From an uncultured Oscillospiraceae bacterium (GTDB lineage: Bacteria > Bacillota > Clostridia > Oscillospirales > Acutalibacteraceae), in assembly GCA_900540275.1 (NCBI GenBank), contig UQFO01000001.1, positions 1 through 64,000 on the forward strand: a DNA stretch of 64,000 bases. Direction: 5' to 3'. The position numbers were made by a program, and so were the translations under genes. How positions within the stretch are numbered: position 1 is the first letter of the stretch; every line of letters starts with the position of its first letter. Positions 15,353-22,939 of the stretch are shown here, one piece after another. Under the pieces are notes generated by a model, which made no database searches, had not been told where the DNA came from, and saw only the letters and a list, made by a program, of their open reading frames with translations.

Positions 15353-16112
15353 ATCCCTGCACCGCGAACTGTTTTTCTTTGTGCGGGAACATAAAATACT
15401 GCTCTGTTGTACCGTTTTACTGCTGATTTTTCTGTCCTTCTCTTTTCCGGTTCCTAATGTCCATACAGTGGAAAACGAACAGAGGGTTGTAAGCATTGCG
15501 GATTATTTCCTGCTTTTGAAGGAGCCGCTGTTTTTCTATCTGGCTAATATATTTGTATCCGTATTTTTGCTGTTTCGCATAATAAAAAACAATTTTAAAA
15601 TTAACTTTATAGTAAGACAGAAAAACATCGGTACGCTATACGCAAAGCACTGCTGTGCCGCTGGTTATCTTGCGTTTGGCGTTTCCCTTGTACAAACTAT
15701 CGTGACGCTGGGCGTAGCGGCGCTCCATACGCCCGTTCTGATTAATTTCAGTCAGACAAACAGCGCCTTTTATTTTTATACGGACGCGCAAATCAGCAGC
15801 GTTTCTTTTTTCGGCGTCCTGGCATTAACCTTCCTTTACGGCTTTTTATGTGTTTTTTTGTTCCTTTTGCTGTATATTGCCCTGCGCTGGCTGTTTGGGC
15901 GCGATTTTATATGCTTTATCATAATTTTATTGATTGGGCTGCTGGATTCGTACGGTAATTTTGGCATTGTTTCCCGTTTTGGGGCCTCGTACAGTGATTT
16001 CGTCCCTTCCTACCATTACCTTTCACTGCTTGGCCTTGCGGCGGCCTGTGCGGCGGTTTTTTACGCGGGGAAAGCCTGCCTGAAGTATAAGGAGTTTCTG
16101 CATGAGAAATAG
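15339..16112 (+). CDS. Membrane protein 2 of the operon
   Basis: 257 residues, about six hydrophobic segments (from residues 22, 65, 103, 150, 182, 233). The N-terminus MKHIKSLHRELFFFVREHK resembles the cytoplasmic start of ABC-2 permeases. No specific family is recognised. It overlaps both neighbours (14 and 11 bases), so the three membrane proteins are translationally coupled. Confidence 0.75.
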   Translation: MKHIKSLHRELFFFVREHKILLCCTVLLLIFLSFSFPVPNVHTVENEQRVVSIADYFLLLKEPLFFYLANIFVSVFLLFRIIKNNFKINFIVRQKNIGTLYAKHCCAAGYLAFGVSLVQTIVTLGVAALHTPVLINFSQTNSAFYFYTDAQISSVSFFGVLALTFLYGFLCVFLFLLLYIALRWLFGRDFICFIIILLIGLLDSYGNFGIVSRFGASYSDFVPSYHYLSLLGLAAACAAVFYAGKACLKYKEFLHEK

Positions 16113-16926
16113 AACGCTTAATAAATGCGTCAGGTATGACCTGCGCGTCGGGCTGAAAGGGAATATCCTGAAATACCTGCTTGCGCTTTTTGTATTTGCT
16201 TTTGCGGCGGTCATGTTTTTTCAGTCGGCGCGAATGGCCGGGGGCAGCGGCTCAGCTCTGGATTGCCTGATTTATTTTTACCGCGGGATGCAGGTGTACA
16301 TCCCGACAGGGGAGAACCCGTTTCCAATCCCTGTCGTTTGGCTGATGCTGCAGCTTGTTGTTTCGTTTTTAATTTTAAGCTATCCGACGCAGGATTTGGA
16401 ATCATATGGTATGCAGTTCCTTGTGCGCACAAGAAAACGGGGCGTATGGTGGATATCTAAATCCATATGGAATATTTTAAGTGTTGCGCTGTTCTATTTA
16501 ATAGGCATTTTTGTGGCGTTCATTTTTTCCATTTTGCTGGGCGACGGGTCGTTTGCCTTTCACCAGGAAATTACCCTGTTTGTCAGCGAATTTAGCAGCA
16601 GCGCGGGCTATGCGCAGACGCTCGCTGTAGTTTTGATTCTGCCCTTTCTAACTTCCGCGGCCATGGCCGCTTTTCAGATGATGCTCAATTTTGTATTGCG
16701 CCCGGTATATGGCTATATGATTGTTACCGCCATTTTTTTGGCTTCGGCATACTATAATACGCCGTTCCTGCCGGGAAATTATTCTATGCTGCTGCGCAGC
16801 GAAATCGCGCTTGCCGGCGGGGTCGATACTCTTTACGCGGTTCTTGCCGACGTTGCGATTCTGTGCGCTTCATTCTTTATCGGCCTGATATATTTCAGGC
16901 GTTATGACATCCTGCAAAAAGACTAG
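16102..16926 (+). CDS. Membrane protein 3 of the operon
   Basis: 274 residues with about six membrane segments (starting near residues 22, 78, 115, 172, 205, 245). The start MRNRTLNKCVRYDLRVGLKG is polar and basic. This is again a permease-like architecture without a recognised family. It ends 8 bases before the ATPase ribosome site. Three different permease-like subunits with one ATPase is unusual and is part of the reason for flagging the locus. Confidence 0.75.
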   Translation: MRNRTLNKCVRYDLRVGLKGNILKYLLALFVFAFAAVMFFQSARMAGGSGSALDCLIYFYRGMQVYIPTGENPFPIPVVWLMLQLVVSFLILSYPTQDLESYGMQFLVRTRKRGVWWISKSIWNILSVALFYLIGIFVAFIFSILLGDGSFAFHQEITLFVSEFSSSAGYAQTLAVVLILPFLTSAAMAAFQMMLNFVLRPVYGYMIVTAIFLASAYYNTPFLPGNYSMLLRSEIALAGGVDTLYAVLADVAILCASFFIGLIYFRRYDILQKD

Positions 16927-16936
16927 GAGGAACAAA

Positions 16937-17605
16937 ATGTATATCGAGATGAAAAGCTTGTCGAAAACAATAAAAGGGGCTAAGGTGCTCGACGGCATAT
17001 CCCTAAAGCTGGAAGGCGGCAGGGTGTACGGCTTAAAGGGAAAGAACGGGTCGGGAAAGACAATGCTCATGCGGGCAATGTGCGGGCTGATTAAACCGTC
17101 GTCCGGCTCGGTTTTAATAGACGGCAGGGAGCTTGGAAAAGAAATTTCGTTCCCGCCGAGTATTGGCGTCCTGATTGAAAATCCTGCGTTCCTTACAAAA
17201 TATACCGGCTTTAAAAACCTGAAAATCCTTGCCGGGATACAAAACAAAATTGACGATGAAAAAATCAGGCAAACACTTCAAGCGGTAGGCCTTGACCCCG
17301 ACGACAAGCGGACCTACCGCAAATATTCCCTTGGGATGAAACAGCGGCTGGGTATTGCCTGTGCGGTGATGGAGAACCCGGATATCGTATTGCTTGACGA
17401 GCCAATCAACGCGTTAGATGAAAACGGCGTGCTGCTTGTAAGGGGCCTGCTCAAGGAAGCAAAGCAGCGCGGCGCTGTTATTGTAGTAGCCTGCCATGAT
17501 ACGGAAGAGCTTGAACTCCTGGCGGACGAAATTTTTGTAATGTACGAAGGGAAAATAACCGACCATAACGTTATACAAAAGGAAGTAGAAGAGCATGAAG
17601 CGTAA
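16937..17605 (+). CDS. ABC transporter ATP-binding protein
   Basis: 222 residues from the ATG at 16937, preceded by TAGGAGG. Walker A LKGKNGSGKTMLM, signature YSLGMKQRLGIA, Walker B IVLLDEPINALD and a CHD H-loop are present; the compact size fits the ABC-2/bacteriocin-immunity type (LanF/EcsA-like). It presumably drives the three preceding membrane proteins. The end overlaps the next gene by 11 bases. Confidence 0.9.
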   Translation: MYIEMKSLSKTIKGAKVLDGISLKLEGGRVYGLKGKNGSGKTMLMRAMCGLIKPSSGSVLIDGRELGKEISFPPSIGVLIENPAFLTKYTGFKNLKILAGIQNKIDDEKIRQTLQAVGLDPDDKRTYRKYSLGMKQRLGIACAVMENPDIVLLDEPINALDENGVLLVRGLLKEAKQRGAVIVVACHDTEELELLADEIFVMYEGKITDHNVIQKEVEEHEA

Positions 17606-18173
17606 AACTATTCTGGCAACGTTACTTGTTCTGGCGTTAACCAGCGCTGTAATTTTGTCAGCCGTGCAAATTTATAATATAAATGTACGGTATCCGCAGA
17701 CTATGGTTGTACGGCATAAGATGAATGAGGGAATCGACGGCGGGGCGGCGTCGGTTCGTGCAACCGGATGCAGGCTCGCTTCTGTGGAAGATGTGAAAAA
17801 AGCTGCGCCGGACTATGAAATAGCCCTGTCCGACGATACCGGGAATACAGAGTTTAGGTTCCTGCTCATTACCGTTCTTTTTCATAACAATTCCAATAGC
17901 AAGCAGGAGCTTGCTATTCCGGCCATGCTGCAGGCGCAGACCGAAACATGGAGCAATGGCATGGATCTTGAGCTGTTCCATTTTCTTAATCCGGGAGAAA
18001 CGGGCCCCGGGTATATGGAAATGGAGGCCGGCTCTGAGAAAACGCTTGTTTTGCCCTATTTGCTTACATCAGAGCAATTTAAAGGAGACGACTGGAGCAA
18101 TGTTGAGCATTTGCATTATCAGATTTCCGTTTCCATTTACCCCGTAAAACACGTCATCGATTTAAAACTCTGA
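17595..18173 (+). CDS. Membrane-anchored extracellular protein ending the operon
   Basis: 192 residues. One N-terminal hydrophobic helix (ILATLLVLALTSAVILSAVQ) is followed by an extracytoplasmic domain with a beta-sandwich-like pattern (FLLITVLFHNNSNSKQELAI ... FLNPGETG) resembling that of the lipoprotein encoded at the start of the operon. I infer that the two are structural cousins flanking the transporter genes. The family is uncertain (DUF5028-like at most). The stop codon lies inside the following terminator stem. Confidence 0.7.
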   Translation: MKRKTILATLLVLALTSAVILSAVQIYNINVRYPQTMVVRHKMNEGIDGGAASVRATGCRLASVEDVKKAAPDYEIALSDDTGNTEFRFLLITVLFHNNSNSKQELAIPAMLQAQTETWSNGMDLELFHFLNPGETGPGYMEMEAGSEKTLVLPYLLTSEQFKGDDWSNVEHLHYQISVSIYPVKHVIDLKL

Positions 18174-18214
18174 ACATCGCCCGCCGTGTGGCGGGCGATG
18201 TTCAGAGTTTTATC
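18165..18214 (+). terminator. Operon terminator with a 21-bp perfect stem
   Basis: The left arm 18165-18185 and right arm 18190-18210 are perfectly complementary around a GTGT loop and end in TTT. The stop codon at 18171-18173 is part of the stem. Confidence 0.9.
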
Positions 18215-18299
18215 ACCGAGCTATGCACCAACTTGTCCCCTGGAACATACACTATAATACAGGGTTGTCCCTGAACATCTATAAAAGGAGTTAATATAT

Positions 18300-18542
18300 A
18301 TGAGTTGCAGAAATTGTGGTTGCGGCTGTGGCTGTAATCAGGGAAACAGGGGCGGTTCCGGTTGCCGCAGAACAGGCTGTTTTACGGCGACAGTTCCGGT
18401 AACGGTCACCTATCAGATTACCCCGAACCTCTTTGACGAAAGGGCAATAATCAGCCAGATTCCGTCCAATAACGCGTTTAACAACGCGAACGACTTTGGC
18501 AACGACTGGTCGGAGCCCTCCTGCGGCTGTGGCTGCGATTAA
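18300..18542 (+). CDS. Cysteine-rich 80-residue protein
   Basis: Start ATG at 18300 with AAAGGAG (18283-18289). Ten cysteines cluster at both ends (positions 3, 6, 8, 10, 12, 22, 27 and 75, 77, 79), with CGCGCGC-type repeats flanking a cysteine-free centre containing TATVPVTVTYQITPN. No signal peptide. Candidates are a spore-coat-like cross-linked protein, a metal-binding protein or a modified-peptide precursor; none can be chosen from sequence. It has its own TATAAT box (18253-18258) and terminator, so it is a separate unit. Confidence 0.75.
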   Translation: MSCRNCGCGCGCNQGNRGGSGCRRTGCFTATVPVTVTYQITPNLFDERAIISQIPSNNAFNNANDFGNDWSEPSCGCGCD

Positions 18543-18557
18543 CTATCCAAGATAAAA

Positions 18558-18624
18558 CCGCCCGATAGGGCGGTACATATAAAGGCGGCTCCTGTATAAA
18601 AATACGGGCGCCGCTTTGTCATAA
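18558..18624 (+). terminator. Two consecutive hairpins after the Cys-rich gene
   Basis: ACCGCCC/GGGCGGT forms a small stem at 18558-18575. A second, larger stem with one bulge at about 18582-18620 (AAAGGCGGC...GCCGCTTT) is followed by a short T-rich tail. Together they should end the Cys-rich transcript. Confidence 0.6.
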
Positions 18625-18889
18625 TGGGGACAGGGTTAGACTATCATGTAAGAAAGGGAATAACTGATAAAACATTTGATAAAAACGCATTCCATAAGCG
18701 TGCCGAATGACATAAAATAGAATGTGAGCGGACAAATGCTTCAAAATAATGAATTTATAATGAATCTAAATTGGATAAAATATCCAAATAAAATAATTTG
18801 GTGTGATATTATAAATATGTAAGATAAATTAAAAATTGTTTCATATCCATTAGTTAGGAATATACCTCGTGCAATAAGGAGGGTTTTTT
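18625..18889 (+). promoter_or_regulatory. Promoter region of the first dockerin/protease module
   Basis: Non-coding, A+T-rich. An extended -10 element, TG-A-TATTAT (18804-18812), is preceded by GAATCTAAATTGGATAAA (18762-18779). Both elements recur, in the same order and at nearly the same distance, before the second module (22143-22193), so this is a duplicated promoter. AGGAGGG precedes the ATG at 18890. Confidence 0.6.
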
Positions 18890-19513
18890 ATGAAAAGACC
18901 GCTTTGTATATGTTTGGCAATCTCTTTGGTTCTTTGTATGGCGCTGCCTGCCGCCGCTCAGGAACCAAACGAAGGGCGCGCGGCGGCGATTCACCAACAT
19001 TTTATTTCTTACCTGGACGCCAATGGAGTGGGCCATCAGTTTCCGGACGGCTCCGGTGAAGAAATGGCAACCGTAGACTTGATTGCGGATATTGACGGAT
19101 GGACAATTTTTTTTGGACATCCCGGCTTTGAGCTGCCTGTTTTCACGTCTGACAGAATTGGGGATTATGTGCTTCTGTCAACAAATGCCTACGACCCCTA
19201 TGACATCGGGATTTATGCGGAGAAGGACGAAACAATCTATACCTTGAAGGAGGCCTGTGACGCAGGCGGCCTGGATATTAAAAAGGTGGCCGGGGTTCCC
19301 TCAAAATACCTGCAGGTTTTTGCCCCGGGGGATACCGATAAAAACGGCGGCATAGAAGTAAAGGACGTCTTGAATATTCAGAAGGCCATCTGTAAAATGA
19401 CAGAGATTGGGAAGGGCTGCTGTGACTTCCTTTTTTATGATTTCAACGCGGATGGAACGATTGATTTAAAAGATGTTTTGGCGCTTCAAAAGCAACTGGC
19501 TAAGCTTTCATAA
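18890..19513 (+). CDS. Small secreted dockerin protein, copy 1
   Basis: 207 residues. Signal peptide about 1-23 (ends PAAAQ). Residues 24-143 form a domain of unknown function with RIGDYVLLSTNAYDPYDIGI and a KDETIYTLKEA stretch. Residues 145-207 are a type I dockerin with two calcium-loop/helix repeats (GDTDKNGGIEVKDVLNIQK and DFNADGTIDLKDVLALQKQL). It is the first gene of a two-gene unit with the S8 peptidase. I infer a partner role such as chaperone, inhibitor or co-substrate binder; the unknown domain matches no inhibitor family I know. Confidence 0.8.
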   Translation: MKRPLCICLAISLVLCMALPAAAQEPNEGRAAAIHQHFISYLDANGVGHQFPDGSGEEMATVDLIADIDGWTIFFGHPGFELPVFTSDRIGDYVLLSTNAYDPYDIGIYAEKDETIYTLKEACDAGGLDIKKVAGVPSKYLQVFAPGDTDKNGGIEVKDVLNIQKAICKMTEIGKGCCDFLFYDFNADGTIDLKDVLALQKQLAKLS

Positions 19514-19547
19514 CTAAAAATGCATTCGAGAAAGGGCAGCGGATACG

Positions 19548-21971
19548 ATGAAAAATTTTTTGAATAGAATGACGGCAGCGTTGCTGATATTCCTGCTGTG
19601 CGGCGTTCCTGCTTCAGCGTATGCGCAGACAGAGCCCGAATTACAGGAAGGTAAAATATCCGTCCCCCTTTTACAGGAAATAGACCGGCTTCGATTGCAA
19701 AGTGCTGACGGACAATCGCTTCCCGTTTGGATTTGGTACAAGGATATCGACCAGAAAAGGGTCACTCAGGAGGCGGAAAAACAAACAGGCCTTACAGAGA
19801 AGACCCTCCCGGTTGAATATAAAATGCCGGATTCAGCGTTACTCAGCACCCTGCAAAATGAACAGCCAGGCGCCCGTCAGATGCAGGACTACCTGCGTCA
19901 AACGGCGGTAGGCAGAAAGTTGGAGCAGGAGCGATGTGAAAATTATGTGATGAAACGGCGGGAAATTTCGCGTACCCAATATTGTGAGAAAAGTTCACAG
20001 TTATTGGACGATATTTCGTTGAAGCAAAGCAATATTATATTCAGGAGCGAATACGCGCCTGCTATTATTGCAAAGGTTGACATGTCCCAAATACAGGAAT
20101 TAGCGGACTCCGACGAGGTAGAAGCCTTATATTTTTATGAAGAGGAAAAGGCTGAAAAATGCGGAATTGAGTCTGTTAGCGAATCCACGGGCTTAAACAG
20201 GGCCTATTCCAAAACCGGATTGACCGGGCAGGGCGTCAAGGTAGGAATGATTGAATCGGGCCCGCCTGAGCCTCATGATGAAATTAACGTAATTCCCGTT
20301 GGAAACGCGCCGCAGGACGGACATGCCACAAATACGGCCCGGACGATTGTGGGTGTGCAGAACGGGGTTGCGCCAAATGCCGCCTTATATGCGACGGATT
20401 CCAGCTATGCCAATATAGAGCAGATGCTTGATATGGGCGTTGAAATTATCAACCTGAGCTTTGGCTGGAGAGTATATCAAACGCCTTATAGTTCAATCGA
20501 TAAATGGTTCGACCATCTCAGCTCACAGCACCGCGTCCTTTTTATTTGTTCTGCGGGAAATAATCTGGCCGAAAACGGCGCGGTCCCGAATTATCCGATT
20601 CTTTCCCCCGCGATGGCTTACAATTCGCTTGCCGTCGGCGCGTATGATAACAAGGAAACGGGAGCAAACCCTGCTGACGATAATCTGGAGTATTACAGCA
20701 GGTATAACAACAAGGGCGGGTGTGCCAAGCCGGATATTCTTGCCCCTAAAAACCTGTTGGGCGGTGGGACGAGCACCTCTGCTCCCATTATTACGGGAAT
20801 CGCGGCCCTGCTGTTGGAGCTAAGGCCGTCTTTAAGCTTTCAGCCGCAGGTGCTCAAGGCAATTTTACTTGCGTCATGCCAGCGGAAGGTATTCAGCTCG
20901 CCTGCGGAAACAATGGAGCAGGGCATTACAAATAAGCAGGGCGCGGGAGCGGTAGACGCATGGAACGCAGTCTGCATTATTTCGCGGCGGCAGTACGGAT
21001 ATGGAGAGATATCCGACGCAGAAGAAACTAGAAACTTTGTCCAGCCGATTTACGGTGCGGCGAACATGAACGTCAGCATCGCGTGGCTGCAGGAAAATTC
21101 CATTTCAGCAGCTGGCCATGAGAGCGGCAGCATTGCGGTCGGAGCGCAGCAAAATCTTGATTTGCGCGTTTACCGCGGCGATTCCCTTGTTAGAGAATCG
21201 CTTAATACGGACAGCTCTACTGAAATGGCATATTTCCCATTGTCATCGGCATCGAACCAATACCAAATCAAGGTCAGCAAAAATGATGTGTCCAATACAG
21301 AAACAGTGCGCTTTGGCTATGCATGGAGCACGGACAAAATGGCTTATGAGGAAAATAGGACCGGAACCGATTATCCGGAGGGCGTATTTTATATCCGCCA
21401 TAAGGACAGCGGGCAGTATCTTACGGTTAATGAAGCCACGGGAGAAGTCGTTCAATCCGCTTTTACCGGAGCAAAAAACCAGCAGTGGATTTCCAGCAAA
21501 AAAGGAACGAACCCGTTTACAATCAAGACGAATTCCGATGCCGTTTCCGGCGGACTGACCAAAACGGCCGGCGGAAACCAGGTAGTTGTAGATACAGGGA
21601 GCGGCCAGTCCGTTTACTATGCCGGCAATGCGCTCAATAATACGTTAGGAATCAAGCTTGCAAGCCCTGTCACTCCCGGCATTGAGAGCCTGCTGACCAT
21701 AGAGAATTCACAGGATGGCAGCGCAGCCATATGGAATTATGTTGGCGTGCCGGAACGCTTTCAATGGTATTTTGAACCTTTGGGCTATCGCCGCGGCGAC
21801 GTAAGCCGCGACGGAGTGATTAATACAAGCGACGTTTTAAAGATGCAGAATTATATCAGCAAAATAATCACGTTTGACGAGAGCCAGCTTTATCTGGGCG
21901 ATATGAACAACGACGGCCAGGTGAGCTTAGCGGATGTTAGGCTTCTGCAGAACCAGCTGGCGGGAATGTAA
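19548..21971 (+). CDS. Secreted dockerin-bearing S8 (subtilisin-like) peptidase, copy 1
   Basis: 807 residues. Signal peptide about 1-26; N-terminal pro-region about 27-215 (with LPVWIWYKDIDQ); S8 domain about 216-475. His259 (GHATNTA), oxyanion Asn338 (SAGNN) and Ser409 (GGGTSTSAP) are in place, but the Asp position reads VGMIESG, giving Glu236. Then a beta-rich domain (about 495-600), a ricin-B-like lectin segment (about 612-742, with IRHKDSGQYLTV and NQQW) and a type I dockerin (about 749-807). It probably acts on extracellular protein while docked to a cohesin. Activity with Glu in place of Asp is unproven. Confidence 0.88.
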   Translation: MKNFLNRMTAALLIFLLCGVPASAYAQTEPELQEGKISVPLLQEIDRLRLQSADGQSLPVWIWYKDIDQKRVTQEAEKQTGLTEKTLPVEYKMPDSALLSTLQNEQPGARQMQDYLRQTAVGRKLEQERCENYVMKRREISRTQYCEKSSQLLDDISLKQSNIIFRSEYAPAIIAKVDMSQIQELADSDEVEALYFYEEEKAEKCGIESVSESTGLNRAYSKTGLTGQGVKVGMIESGPPEPHDEINVIPVGNAPQDGHATNTARTIVGVQNGVAPNAALYATDSSYANIEQMLDMGVEIINLSFGWRVYQTPYSSIDKWFDHLSSQHRVLFICSAGNNLAENGAVPNYPILSPAMAYNSLAVGAYDNKETGANPADDNLEYYSRYNNKGGCAKPDILAPKNLLGGGTSTSAPIITGIAALLLELRPSLSFQPQVLKAILLASCQRKVFSSPAETMEQGITNKQGAGAVDAWNAVCIISRRQYGYGEISDAEETRNFVQPIYGAANMNVSIAWLQENSISAAGHESGSIAVGAQQNLDLRVYRGDSLVRESLNTDSSTEMAYFPLSSASNQYQIKVSKNDVSNTETVRFGYAWSTDKMAYEENRTGTDYPEGVFYIRHKDSGQYLTVNEATGEVVQSAFTGAKNQQWISSKKGTNPFTIKTNSDAVSGGLTKTAGGNQVVVDTGSGQSVYYAGNALNNTLGIKLASPVTPGIESLLTIENSQDGSAAIWNYVGVPERFQWYFEPLGYRRGDVSRDGVINTSDVLKMQNYISKIITFDESQLYLGDMNNDGQVSLADVRLLQNQLAGM

Positions 21972-22033
21972 AACAAATAAAAGCTACCTTCCCACGCCAG
22001 CTCGGATGGCTAAATGAATTTATAAAAAATGAC

Positions 22034-22063
22034 GGCGGTGCTGTGCTTTCGCATGGCGCCGCC
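22034..22063 (+). terminator. Hairpin after peptidase copy 1
   Basis: A 13-bp stem (22034-22046 with 22051-22063) with a TTTC loop and three G-T wobbles. The tail AATTTG is only weakly T-rich, so termination strength is uncertain. Confidence 0.55.
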
Positions 22064-22140
22064 AATTTGCTTATAAGCAGCTTTGCGAGAAGACATTTAT
22101 GCACACAAAAATAGCGATAACAATAAAATATAAATATGTT

Positions 22141-22232
22141 TTGAATTTAATTTGGATAAATTTTACAAACAAAACAAATGCATGTGCTATAATAATTTTA
22201 CAAACAAATAAATCTCATTTTGTATTTGTTTG
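22141..22232 (+). promoter_or_regulatory. Promoter region of the second dockerin/protease module
   Basis: An extended -10 element TG-C-TATAAT (22185-22193) lies downstream of GAATTTAATTTGGATAAA (22143-22160). Unlike copy 1 it carries a perfect 13-bp direct repeat TTTTACAAACAAA (22161-22173 and 22196-22208) on either side of the -10 box, and a perfect 10-bp inverted repeat CAAACAAATA/TATTTGTTTG (22201-22210 and 22223-22232) just downstream. These look like binding sites for a regulator. Confidence 0.65.
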
Positions 22233-22265
22233 CAATTGGCAGGTGACAAAAAGGAGGATTGCTTT

Positions 22266-22895
22266 ATGAAAATGTGCAAAAAGGTGTTATGTATTTTCTT
22301 ATCGATGCTTCTGTTGGGCGGGATTATAATGCTTCCCGCCTCTGCTGCAGAACCGGACGAGGACAGGATTGAACAGGCTTTCCGGAATTATTTAAGTGAA
22401 AAGGGCTATCCCGTCGACCCGGAAACACCCTACAGGCTGACTGCGTTTATGCTTGTTTCAAAGGAGTGGAATATTTTTTGGCAATTGGGAGGGGATCCTG
22501 TGCCGTCCTCGGAGCGGATTGGTAAATATGTCTTCTTCACATTGAGCTGGAGAATCCTATATCCGGTCGGGATTTATGCGGAAAAAGACGGAGAGGTAGT
22601 GCCGCTTAGCGAGGCGTATGAAAAGGAATTAATCGACCTGGACGAAATCGCTGCGTGGTGTAACGAGCCGCACGAAAAATCTTTCCCTGAGGTTTATTCA
22701 CCGGGGGATATTAATATGGACGGCGCCGTCTCGGTTAGTGACGTACTCTATGTGCAAAAAGTAATAGCAAAGATAGAACAAATGGAACCATATGTCAGTA
22801 CGTTTAATTTTTGCGATTTCGATGGAAACAAAGTGATTAACGTAGCGGACGTTTTGGGAATGCAGAACCTTATTGCAAAAGTAACAAAAGGATGA
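22266..22895 (+). CDS. Small secreted dockerin protein, copy 2
   Basis: 209 residues from the ATG at 22266, which has AAGGAGG upstream; the frame is open further 5' but without a ribosome site. Signal peptide about 1-27 (ends PASAA). The unknown domain (about 30-145) shares with copy 1 the pattern RIGKYVFFT...PVGIYAEKDGEVV followed by LSEAY. The dockerin (about 147-209) has repeats GDINMDGAVSVSDVLYVQK and DFDGNKVINVADVLGMQN. Sequence identity to copy 1 is modest, so the duplication is old or the partner evolves quickly. Confidence 0.8.
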   Translation: MKMCKKVLCIFLSMLLLGGIIMLPASAAEPDEDRIEQAFRNYLSEKGYPVDPETPYRLTAFMLVSKEWNIFWQLGGDPVPSSERIGKYVFFTLSWRILYPVGIYAEKDGEVVPLSEAYEKELIDLDEIAAWCNEPHEKSFPEVYSPGDINMDGAVSVSDVLYVQKVIAKIEQMEPYVSTFNFCDFDGNKVINVADVLGMQNLIAKVTKG

Positions 22896-22939
22896 TTTAA
22901 GAAAAATGTATTGTAGAAATGTGGAGAGGGATGATTTGT

